This document shows positions 11,085-21,447 of a stretch of 64,000 bases of DNA, in pieces. Origin of the DNA: Miscanthus floridulus. Lineage: Eukaryota; Streptophyta; Magnoliopsida; Poales; Poaceae. Position 1 is the first letter of the stretch; every line of letters begins with the position of its first letter. The stretch spans positions 118,511,591 through 118,575,590 of the forward strand of contig NC_089588.1 of assembly GCF_019320115.1 (NCBI RefSeq). Reading direction: 5' to 3'. Position numbers and translations under genes: made by a program. The notes beneath the pieces are model-generated. The model saw only the letters and a program-made list of their open reading frames with translations. It ran no database searches and was not told the origin of the DNA.

Positions 11085-12185
11085 AACGACATCGGATGGA
11101 AAAATGCCCAAAACAAAAGTTGTAGATCTCAAAAAGTTATACAATTTTGTAGTTGACAACTTTTTCATTTGAAATCATTTACTAGTTCAAAATATTGTTT
11201 GAAATTAAATTTTAAAATTATCGAAGAACTCTTATTTCTCTTTTTAATCTCTGGCTAAAACTTGTAATTAGTCTTTCTCCCTCATGCTAACTTCAAATTT
11301 GATAATTTCTTTTTCTAAAAAATTCTAAAATCATGCTCTATCAATTTATTGTATTCTTACAACTATTATTTTCTCCATCTTTTCATGTGACTGTGTTTTA
11401 TCTATTTGAATTTTCAATTTCAAAAAAATGGCAACTTCAAACGTCATTTTGGAACACTAAATGATTTCAGCTGAAAAAGTCATGAACATAGAAGTTGTAG
11501 AACTTATCAAGATCTACAACTTTTATTTTAGTCGTTTCTTCATCTGATAAAGTGGTAGTGACATTTTCACAATATTTACGTATCTCTCTTATAGTTTCAT
11601 AAACTATAAGAGGAATATTTTATATTTGTGAATAATATTACTACCACTATGTCGGATGAATAAATGATCAAATAATCAAAATAAAAGTTGTAGGTCTTGA
11701 AAAGTTATAAAACTCTGTAGTTGATAATTTTTTGATTTGAAATCATCTTGTCAACAAAAACTATGTCTAAATTTCTAAAATTTGAAATTCAAATTTTGTA
11801 AACGACCTCGAATGGAGAAACTACTAAAATAAAAGTTGTATATCCCAAAAAATTATTAAACTTTATAGTTGACAACTTTTTGATTCGAAATCTTGTAAAA
11901 AAAACTACGTTTGAATTTTCAAAATTTTAAAATTTGAATTTTTTAAATGACCTCGGATGGACAAACAACAAAAACGAAAGTTGTAGATCTCAAAAAGTTA
12001 TGAAACTTTGTAGTTGATAACTTTTTTATTTTAAATCATCTTGTCATGTAAAACTACGTTTGAATTTCTTAAATTTGAAGTTCAAATTTTGTAAACGACC
12101 TCAGATGGAGAAACTACCAAAACGAAAGTTCTAGATCTCGAAAAGTTATAAAACTTTGTAGTTGATAACTTTTTCATTTGAATTT
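11085..12185. repeat. Degenerate tandem array, unit about 145-148 bp
   Basis: A landmark GACCTCGGATGGA-type word recurs at 11804, 11949 and 12097 (spacings 145 and 148), with an older copy near 11089. Each is followed by AAAGTTGTAGATCTC, then AACTTTGTAGTTGA and ACTACGTTTGAATTTC. Inverted relatives of the same words also occur at 10930-10990. The array fills the CACTA interior and has no coding potential. Confidence 0.7.
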
Positions 12186-12269
12186 TTTTAGAGTCCCAAA
12201 TACTCATTTCAAAATTAGATGAACATAAAATGGCTAGGACGAAAATCTCATTCGGACACAAACAACTTG

Positions 12270-12325
12270 CAGGTGAAGTGGTTAAGGGCTGAAGACACAA
12301 AGCATGAGGTCAGGGGTTCGAGCGT
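12270..12325 (+). other. tRNA-like pol III promoter pair (A-box/B-box), SINE-like
   Basis: GAAGTGGTTAAGGGCTG at 12275-12291 resembles a tRNA A-box and GGTTCGAGC at 12315-12323 is a good B-box, about 30 bp apart as in tRNA-derived SINEs. No complete tRNA cloverleaf or anticodon arm could be folded by eye, so it is not called a tRNA gene. Confidence 0.4.
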
Positions 12326-12589
12326 CGGTGGCCGCGAAGCGTGTGTTTTTCGCGTGAAAAATTGTGTGACTTGTGACTTACGATGCCCGACCGTGTGGCT
12401 GTCCAATGGGGCCTCTCCCGAAACTAAAAAAATCCTTATTTTTTGGACTATTTTTTGGATTTCCTAAAAACCACATCAGTGTCGGTTCATAAGAATCGGT
12501 AGTGATGTCAACTCCACATCACTACCGGTTCAAAATTCGGCAGTGAAGGGGGATTTTAAACCGACAGTGATGTCAAAACTGGGGTAGTG

Positions 12590-13352
12590 CCAGAGGGGAA
12601 GTGTTGTGCTTTCATAGGCAGAAGAGAAAAGCAGCCTTGGAGGGGATAATAACGGGCAAGAAGTAATATATGGTTCTAGGTTTGGAAAATGGAGAGCCAT
12701 CCATCTGTTTGAAACACCGGCATAGAAAAATTGTGGGAAAGACTCCGCCTATCTCTACATATCCAATCTTAATTTTAGGGGTGGCCACCTCTAGAAATAG
12801 CCTCTATTTTTAGAGGTGTCAAGTATACTTGTATAGAAATGATTTTTGTTGACGCTACGTTTCTTTTCATTGGCGGTCCATAAAAAGCAAACGCCACTAC
12901 AAATCAAAAGTAGGCCCATGACTTAAAACCGATAGTGGACATCAGTTTTCACTACCGCGCTTATATATATAGAGGGACTTAGGGTTTCTATTGGAGTCGC
13001 TTCCTTAGCTGGTGACGCTTCCTCCTCCCACTCTCTCTACCCATGCACCGCCTTCCACACTCTCTCTGCCTCTCTCTCTATGTGTTGCCCTCTCACATGC
13101 ACTCTCTCCTTAGCACCACCATTGGATTCGGTGCACCGAAGTGGATCTGAGCAGTGGTGTGGGATCAACTCTTCTTTGGTGGACAGTGGCAGGGGGTCTC
13201 CTTTCACGGGCGGCGGCTCGGTTCTTCTTCCGTGAGCGGCAGTGCACGGGTTCTACCTCCCCTTATGGTAGCGTGGGGGTGCACGTGGGCTTAGTGACAT
13301 CCACATGAGGCTGAGGAGTCCTAGATTCTGAGACCCCACTTTATCTCCCAAT
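12590..13352. other. Intergenic flank left of the large nested retrotransposon
   Basis: No gene was recognised. A TATA-like run (TTATATATATAGAGGG near 12961-12976) is followed by a CT-rich, leader-like stretch (13020-13110), which resembles a promoter and 5' leader. It is cut off at 13352 by the retrotransposon insertion. CACTACAAATC at 12893 resembles a CACTA start but no partner was found. Confidence 0.35.
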
Positions 13353-13357
13353 CCCAC

Positions 13358-13952
13358 TGTTGGAGGCAAAGGTCTCCAACGGGGTAGTAGTCAGCACAAG
13401 TACCGATGAGTTAGTGTTTCATTAATGAGCTACCAACCAACCATTACATGGGTTGCCCTTCCTCTTTTATAGGGCGCTCCCCTTGCTACCTTCATACATT
13501 ACAATTTTACCCCTCAACTGCCTCGGTATATTCCCGTAATATTCCTACTCTAGCTCCATCACACGGGGGTCCTTCGGACCTTAGCCGCTTGCATTCCACC
13601 CTTGGCCTCCTAGCTCCGACGGTAGGCCCAACGGGGGCCCAATATCTCCTTCCCTTGCAGCGTTGTCTTCACGTCCTACCTTGAGGTCTTTGGCTTTTCT
13701 CAAAGGTCTGACTCCTTCCATCGCATGGACCAGCCTCTGCCCAACTGCTAGGTGTGGGCGGAGGCTCTCATGTATCCAACAAAGGCCCTGGGTGGTCATT
13801 TCCATGCCCCACCCGAGGGGGCCTCCGCCCACTCTTGGCCTTCAACGTGAAGGTCTTCCGGAGGTTCCTGCAAGGTGCCTGAAGAGAGTGTTAGAGGTTC
13901 ATCTCAAGATTATCCTATGGCCTTTGCGAGTTCAAAGCCTGGTGTCCCAATA
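13358..13952 (-). repeat. 3' LTR of the Tat element
   Basis: 595 bp and highly similar to the LTR at 38945-39534. On the element's sense (minus) strand it has CCTATAAAAGAGG (about 13463-13475), a TATA box. The terminal base pair differs slightly between the two LTRs (CAATA versus CAACA). Confidence 0.9.
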
Positions 13953-14593
13953 GTTCACCCCTTGAGGTTTCGGTCCGATGTGAGCGGGCCGTGAGCCTCA
14001 AAAAATGACATTGGTTTGGATCAGCGGAGGCCTGGCATCCCCCCTTCCCCCCTAGTCTTCCCATATCGGACCATTGGCTAAGTTGACGTGTCCCTTCGTG
14101 TTTGGTCGCAGTGGCCCGTGGATCGATACTTGCTCGAAGGGGCATGACTATTGGGTTTTTGGTGTGACCGTTGGCATGTGGAATGTGCAGCGTCGGTTCG
14201 ATGCCTATATAAGGGGGTCGTGGAGGAGGCCCCCTACCCAAACGCTCGAGCAGTCGCTTTCACTAGCCTTGCTTCACTTTCTCCTGCTGCTCTGTTGTCG
14301 CGCTGCCTTCGCTTTGAGTGCTTAAGACTTAGCATTTTTCCTTGCTCGAGCAGTTGCTTCCTTGCTATAGCGCTGCCTTCAGCGGTGGCTTCACCTATTA
14401 GTTCTGATCTCCGCTGGCCGAGCTTTAGCGGTCCCTATTCCTGCTTGCTCGATGTTCACTCAGAGGGTTGGCTTCGCTTGTATGAGGAGTGCATGTCCGT
14501 TTCAGCGGAGGCCTAGGATTGTTTGGATAGCGTAGAAGCTTCTGTTGGAGATTTGGTCCTTGTTTTTTCCACGGAGAAGCCAAGGATAGAGAT

Positions 14594-17500
14594 GGCCAAG
14601 TCCTGGGAGTTTGGGCCTACGCTGATGATCGAGGAGGCGATCAAGTCCCTAGAGGAGGAGGGTTGCTTAACAGAGGGTAAGGGTCGTTCCTCATGGTGAG
14701 ACGGTCCCTTAGCCGGAGGTTGATGATGCTGTCGTGTTTAAGGACTTCTTCTCCTGCGGCCTTCGGATTCCTCCTGTGTACTTCCTTTGGCTTGTCCTAG
14801 AGACCTTCATGGTACAACTCCATCACCTGACGTCGAATGAGATTCTCACTTTGAGTAAATTCTGCTACGCATGCGAGACATATGGGTCTCCGCTAGACCT
14901 AGACACGTTCTGCACATTCTACAAACTTCAGCGACAGCTGAAGAAGGGGAAGGTTGATGGCGTTGAGGTGGAATACCAGTTCGCTAGCTGCACCTTCATG
15001 GTGAAGAGGGCTCAGAAGGAGGGCGGGTTAGATATCTCCTTCGCCCAGAAGAACAAATGGGAGAAGGACTGGTCCTAGTACTAGTTCTACGTGAATACCC
15101 CTGGGGTTGTTCCAAAGACCGGCCCCAAGGTGAAGAAGTACCCCTTTGCTTCAGTCATGGGGTAGATGAAGCCAGCAACTCGGGTGAGGCCTCCTTCGGA
15201 TGTTGACGCGGAGAGGGCGGCATGAGATGCTGCCTTTGGAAAGGCATGATGAAGTTAGCAACTCGGGTGAGGCCTCCTTTGGATGTTGACACGGAGAGGG
15301 CGGCGTTTGATGCAGCATTTGGAAAGGCGTGCCGCTTCTCTGGAGGCCGGGATCTTGTTGAGGAGATGGTGGTATCCAACTTCTAGCCTCTTGGGAAGCA
15401 CAAGCCTCGGATGACACTAGTGAAGATGAAGCAGCTGGTCTTTGGCAACGAGGAAGGGGAGTTCTACCCATGCTTCTATCTTAAGCAGGCAGAAGACGAG
15501 ATGGATGAGGAGTTCATTGCTAAGGTAGAGGAGTCTGTGTCAAAGATCCTCGGAGAGGTCTCTGAGAGGGAGTACCTATCTTGCCGTGCCATCAGTGGCA
15601 CGATGCCCCAGTTGAACTAGGTTTTTGAAGAAATGAAGGTTAAGTACGGGGACCGCAAGATCCCTGAGAAGATCCTGACGTTGGTGGAGGACAAAGCTAC
15701 GAAGGCTTCGAAGTCCACCATGGCCCCTGCCACCACGGTGCGGGCTGAGTCACGGAAGAGGAAATATGGCGATGTTTCGAAGGCCGTCACCAAGAAGTGG
15801 AAGGTGGCGAAGGTCGCCATGGATTCAATGGAGGAGGTGGCCGAGAGTGGCCATGGTGGACCTAAAGCCACCCATGAAGCTAGTGCTATCGTTCTAGCAC
15901 CGACCTCCGCTAGCTGCATGGTGGTAGACCTGATGGGCTCATCTATTGGAGCGGCAGTAGTTGTTGAGGCGAAGGCGGCGGTGGTGGACCCACTTCCCTG
16001 CATTCTCGACGATGACTCTTCAGAGTCAGAAGGCGATGCTGTGGGAGCTGGCTCTGCTACCACCTCTGGGAGCGAGGAGGCCTCCGCAAGAGCTAGTCGG
16101 TCGGCGAAGACCTAGCATTTGGAGGAGTCAGAGGCGGTATCGGGTGAACATCCGGCCTCGATTGTTCCCGCCGGTCAAGAAGCCGCCTTGACCGCTCCGA
16201 GCACCGCGGGTGTCGGTACCTCAAGTGAGGTTGCAGGTGCCATGCTTTTGGGTAAGTTCTGTTTTTAAGTTGCTGCATTTTGGCTGGTACTTGTTTTTAT
16301 CCACCTAAAAAACTCCTCTCATTTTGTTGCTAGTTGGCTTGACGCGGGCTATGGAGACGCCCCTCCCTAGGGAGCAACCAGTCCCCGAAGGGGTCGACCT
16401 TGCTCGGGTGGGGCTGGATGCTCCTCCAAAGCCCCCCTTGTAGTGTGGGGTTGGTCCTTCGGTGGACGCTGCTTGTGCGCCCAGAGGTATTGTTTGTGCC
16501 TTTGAATTTTCTTTTCATGCTGGCTTGTGCCCTTTCCTTATTCTTATTGGCCTGATTTTCCTAGTGTAGATGGAGGCTCCGCGGACACATTAAGTGGGTG
16601 GGCGGAGGACTTACATTGTATTTATAATGAAATAGGAGGTGTGTTTTTGGTACGTTTTTTGTTTTGCTTTTACCTTACTTGTTTCTTATATTCTTTTTCC
16701 CTCTATAGATCGTGCCCACCACCAATTCAAGACGGTGGATTTTCACAAGTTGTTGCGCTACAACTTGGAACACAATTGCTTTATAAGTGGCAGGGGTTTA
16801 TTTTGATGCCTTTGGTTTTTTTGTTCTTTGCTGACTACACACTTTGCATTGTGTTCGATTAGGGTCACCATATGTTGGAGGTCCTCGAGGAACGCGTGGC
16901 CTTGGAGGTGATTAAGCGCGGTGATACTATTGAGGTTTTTCAGAAAGAGCTGGACTAGGTGGAGGATGAGAAGAAACAGCTCGCGGTTGAGGCGAGTGAC
17001 CTGCGCGTTACTCTCCGGACGGCTAAAGACGTGAAGACCCGGGTGGAGTCCCTGGAGAAGGAGGTTCATAGTTCGAAGGCCGCGGAAGAGCTTGCTCTCT
17101 CACGGTTGGAGAAAGTTGTTGCCTCCAATGAAGGTCTCCGGAAGGAGATTGAGGCCGAGCGGTCGTCAAGCCAAGCACTCAGAGCGCAAGTGGAGTTGCT
17201 GTAGAAGTGATTGGAGGATGCACGCGCCGCTGGCGTTGCGGTGGCCAAGCTGGTTTTGGAGGCACGACCTCGCCGCTGCCTGCTGATGCCTCCGCCCTCG
17301 GAGGTTTTGGCTGGTTCAAGGGAAACCTAGCGATGCTACCAGACTTCATCGGAGGGACAATGGATTTTGGCGCCCTTTCCTATGCTACAAACCTCCGCAA
17401 GACTCTAGGAAGGATGGGCTGCTCGCACTTTGTGGGCTTGAAGGGCCGAAAAGTCCTTGATGGACCTTCGGAACTCGGTGAGACTTCTGCGGAGATCTCG

Positions 17501-18781
17501 AAGCTGGTTCGGAATTTCATGAAATATTTTTGGGTCAAGTTCAGCCGTGCTGACGCCTGTTCCATGGCGAAGGCTCGTCGTGCCGCGGTTAGACTTTTTG
17601 TTTTGTGTTTTGGCTTTTAACTTCTTATGCTTTTTCTGTTTTGTTTTCGTCTTGCTTATGCTCTTCGCATCTCGAATAGGATCTGTAGAAGGCCAGCGCC
17701 CAGCAAGCCACTGAAGGGCAGACCACGAGGGCTGGAGAGGTGGCCGCTCCGGGGTCTTCTGCTCCTGCTACTACTGCTCCGAAGGCTAGAGGGACTAGCT
17801 CTGCCCTGTAGCACCGGAGGTGTAGTTTATTTTTTTAGGTTTTTGTAGATGTTTCTAGGACTAGGTTAGTCATAATCTTCGCACGCTGGTTTGCATTGCT
17901 ATTATTTTGATGTAAGTTTGATCCTACGTAGGTTTCCCCCTAGGGGCCTATGCGTGACATTGTGCCTTTAACAATAATCAAAGAAGGTGTTTATGTTAGC
18001 GGAGAGTTATGGGAGTACTAGTGTGACACCTTTTCTCACCCTTTGGTCATGGAGATGTTCAATTTTGTGCTGGACGACATCGACGACGAACGTGCAGAGT
18101 TTACCTGCTTGCTGGCCTGGTGAGGGCCTTGGCCTCTGGCTTAGATTAGGATGTTTAGATCTAGATTTGCTAGCCTTCGTGGTGTTTGTAATATTTTCCT
18201 AGTCTTAGTAGTTCATTTTTTCTTGAAACTTTGTGTAATGGTGCTTTAGTGCTTGTAAGATTTTTACTCCTTTGTTAATAAAGAAGTTTGTTTTGAGCTT
18301 GTTTGTTGAATATTTGCTTTCTTATAAAGATGCGAGATAACTTTGCCTCCTGTGATGTCAACTACAAGATTTTTTATTCATCTGTTTGCTACCTCCGCTT
18401 CGATCTTTTCTGATTGACGCTGAGTACGAGTCTATGTGCTGTGTTGTTTTGGCCATTGCTGTTGTCTTATTTTTTGTCGATGCTACGAAGGCATTGGCGC
18501 AATTTGAGAATTCATCGAAGGTGGTGGCGCAAATTGCTGATGCTTCTCAAGAGGCCACAGGGCAATTTGAGCAAGCAACGGAGGCCGAGGAAGCATTTCT
18601 TGTGCGCTGCTTCCTCTTTATCCTTGTTTTCTGGTTTTTGGCCTTCGGTCTTGCTGGATCTGCTGCGCTCCCGTTGAACGTGGATGATGCCGGGTTGCGC
18701 CAGATGGTGTCTTCGGTTGCGGGGGGGAGGAGTTATGAGCCTTCGTACGATATCCTCCCACAATGTCTGAGACCAGCCTAA
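14594..18781 (+). pseudogene. Antisense ORF of the Tat element (Transposase_28-like, coiled coil), broken
   Basis: Runs opposite to gag-pol between the 3' LTR and integrase, where several plant Tat elements carry an antisense ORF. It starts near MAKSWEFGPTLMIEEAIKSL. The 14734-15078 segment (FKDFFSCGLRIPPVYFLWLV, HHLTSNEILTLSKFCYAC) matches the 'putative gypsy type transposon' family (Pfam Transposase_28). Basic and acidic linkers follow (RKRKYGDVSKAVTKKWK; DDDSSESEGD). A heptad-rich coiled coil lies at 16860-17290 (LEKEVHSSKAAEELALSRLE), and the C-terminal end is near 18781. Likely introns lie between ~16255 and 17700. Several in-frame stops and an 83-bp tandem duplication destroy the frame. 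Its function in the element is not known. Confidence 0.7.
15166..15331 (+). repeat. 83-bp tandem duplication inside the antisense ORF
   Basis: Two adjacent copies (starting 15166 and 15249) share AACTCGGGTGAGGCCTCCTT and GGCATTTGGAAAGGC-type words. The 83-bp period is not a multiple of three, so the second copy shifts the reading frame. Confidence 0.75.
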
Positions 18782-19689
18782 TGCTACTAGACTGTTATTG
18801 AGGCAGTACTTGCGAAGGCCTTATGGTGCTGGGTGCCCGATGCGTTTGCTCTCATTGGGACCTTCGCTGGTTTGCGCGAGCTTCTAGTTTTATGAGTCTT
18901 CGAACGGTACCTCTTGGTCTCTCATTTCTAAGGAAACTCCAGCTTCCATGTTTTTGTTTGGTTGTTGCTGATAATTGTTGTCTTATCGATTGTTTTGGTT
19001 CCCCCTTGCTCTGTCCTGGGGGTGGTGGTGTGGTGGTGTCCCATCTGGGGTGGCCTTGGTGGCAGGGTGGTGGGTTTTATAGTGTAGGGCTCTAAAGTTC
19101 AATTAATATTGGCGGGTGTGTTTGATTCATCGTCCGGGAGTGTCTTTAAGGTGAGATCGTTTTGTACTTGTCGTATCTGTTGTCCCTTATTGCGCTAATT
19201 GGTGTTGTCCCTTATTGCCGTATCTTGTTATTGTTAGAGTTCTCCCCGATGCCTACAGCAGAGGTAGGTCTTTGTCGGGCTGGTTTTTGGCCTATTTTGG
19301 CCATTAAACTGGATCCTTGATGCCTGAATAAGGATAGGGCCTTTTCACGGTCTATAGGTTGTCTTGCGGCCACAGAGGTCACTCCATTGTTTTAGGACCT
19401 TCGCCTAAAATGATGGAGGGTCCTCTTTCTCGTGAAATTTGTCTTGTCGAATATTGTGCCTACGTTGCAAGCTACTTTCAACCTTCGCTTTGAATGGGGA
19501 GTTTCCTCTTTATATTTCCAGAGGTTTTTTTACATGGAACCTGCCTCATTAAAAACCTCACCTCCACTAGGAGCCCCGCAAGTGAGGAAAAGAGTGCAAT
19601 CCCGTTTTTGCGCGGAATATAAAAAAGTGCAGAAAGTAAAGGCTTGTGGTGACCTTCGCTTATAGTTTCGTGAAGGCCACCTTTTACAA

Positions 19690-20700
19690 TTAAATGTAGA
19701 ACTTTCGAAGGCAGTCGATGTTCTAGGTGTGGGTTGTTGTTCTACCTTCACTGTCAATCTGGTGAAACGAATCGGGTCTGCCTGCGGCCTTCACCGTATA
19801 GGGGCCTTCCCACTTCGGCTGGAGCTTTCCAACATTTTCAGCGTTATGTTTCCTCCTTAATACCAGATCTCCATCTTATATGCCTTTCCTAACTACCTTG
19901 TTATCTCTCCATCTTTTGGTTTGCTCTTGATACTTTGTGATGCTTTCTATTGCTTCTAGTCTTGTGCCTTCGATCATTTCTTTGGAGTACTCTTCGTCGT
20001 TTGCGAGGGCTTGCTTTATAACACGGAGGCTTTGGTGCCTAGCTTCTTCGGGTAGCATGGCTTCTTCATCGTACAATAGTTTAAATGATGTGAATCCTGT
20101 TATTCTTGAGGCTGCGGTGTTGTGAGACCATACCACCTTCGGCAGTTCCTCAGCCCATCTACCTTTGCGAAGGTTGAACAGAGTCTTTGCTATTGTGGAA
20201 AATATGACTCTGTTGGCTCTTGTGACTGCTCCGTTTAATTCTGGGTGATATACAGAGGCAAATGCAACCTTTGTTCCTATGCTTTAGCAGAACTGTTTGA
20301 AGCTGTCCGAGTTGAACTGCTTGCCGTTATCCACTGTTAGGATTCTTGGCATTTCGAATCTATAGATTATGTTTTGCTAGAAGAATTTCCTCACTATTTC
20401 TGAAGTGATTCTGACAAGTGGCTTGGCCTCTACCCACCTTGTGAAGTATTCTATGGCCACTATTGTGAACTTGTTCCCCCCTTGGGATGGTGGAAGCGGC
20501 CCCACTAAGTCCATTCCCCACCTTTGGAGGGGCCATGTAGGTGGGATAAGTTGTGTCATTGCCACGGGCTTTGTTAGGTGCGGCGAGGTGCTCTGGCAAG
20601 CTTGGCATGTTTTGATGATCTGTTCTACATCTTTGATGTGTGTAGGCCAGTAAAACCCTTGTCTGATAGCCTTCGCTGATAGGGCCCTTGGCCCAATGTG
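19690..20700 (-). pseudogene. Integrase, Tat element
   Basis: The core domain is visible as PPTWPLQRWGMDLVGPLPPS and FTIVAIEYFTRWVEAKPLVR (first catalytic Asp in GMDLVGP). Further on, the C-terminal core and tail read as FTSFKLLYDEEAMLPEEARH and a basic/charged region, ending at a TAA at 19690-19692. Frameshifts and stops between the pieces (for example near 20285) prevent a full-length protein. Confidence 0.8.
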
Positions 20701-20907
20701 CGATCTGCAGGATCCTGAATGAATTTCCTATAGTAACTCACTACCTTCACTCTAGGATACGCATCTTAGCAATGGTTGGACTACCCCTTTCTGGTAAAGT
20801 ATTCCATCTATGATCGTGTAGTTTCTTGCCCTTGCATCCATTCTAGTTGTACTTGCTTCATCCTCTGTGAGGTGCTTGTTGTTGAGATGGTCAATAATTA
20901 CTTGCCT

Positions 20908-21447
20908 TTAGTCCTCCGACTCAGTGATTAGGATTGTTTTAAATGCCTTCGCCATGGTTTCTGTTGCAGGCGATTGTAGGACTTGGTAGAAGGTCCCATT
21001 TGGTACGAGCATGTTGTTTGCTGCAGCCTTCGCTAGCTCGTCCGCCTCAGAGTTCTCTGCTCTTAGGATATGCTGCAAGGTGAATCCTTGGAACCTCCGC
21101 TCCAGGGCTCTCACCGTGGCCAGGTATTTGACTAGTTCTGGTTCCCTTGCTATGTATTCTTTCTCGACCTATCCTGCTACAACTTGGGAGTCTATTTTGG
21201 CCAGTATTGTTTATGCTTCGAGTGTTTTTGCCTTGTTGAGTCCTAGTATGAGGCCTTCGTACTCTGCTATGTTGTTTGTTGTTTTGAATTCCAACCTTCC
21301 TACATACTTTGTGCGGAGGCCAGATGGTGTTATCAGAACGGTAGAGGCTCCTACGCTTAGGTGCCCCTGGGCCCCATCTGTGTAAAGTGTCCATTCTTGA
21401 TTCTTCGGCTGTTGGCTTTGTTGAGCCGAGGGCGTCCAGTCTGCCAT
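20908..21447 (-). pseudogene. RNase H (additional, aRNH-type) of the Tat element
   Basis: WTLYTDGAQGHLSVGASTVL, then TTNNIAEYEGLILGLNKA, carry the first Asp (YTDGA) and the Glu (AEYEGL) of the RNase H fold. A later piece, LRAENSEADELAKAAANN, carries the last Asp. Tat elements characteristically have this second RNase H between RT/RNase H and integrase. A younger retrotransposon inserted at 21447/34978 separates it from the RT. Confidence 0.8.

Larger units (their letters stand above)
10431..12589. mobile_element. Non-autonomous CACTA transposon
   Basis: The right end reads ...GGGGTAGTG (CACTACCCCAGTTTTGACATC on the reverse strand) and the left end TACTACTACAGAATTGGACATC, a CACTA-type inverted pair with the first base mutated on the left. 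Many copies of CACTGTCGGTT and its complement AACCGACAGTG lie within ~200 bp of each end, as expected for subterminal repeats. No transposase is present. The interior is an AT-rich tandem array. Flanking triplets are ACA and CCA, so the 3-bp target duplication is imperfect. Confidence 0.75.

Noticed and set aside
12270..12345. A functional tRNA gene
   Set aside because: Only the A- and B-box words are present; no acceptor stem or anticodon arm could be paired.
12893..12975. CACTACAAATC as the left end of a CACTA element paired with 40346
   Set aside because: The inverted end and subterminal repeats do not match those at 40110-40346, and the flanking triplets differ.
13448..14516. Plus- and minus-strand open frames in and just after the Tat LTR
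   Set aside because: They lie in LTR/untranslated sequence, show no conserved domain, and are not kept in the paired LTR.
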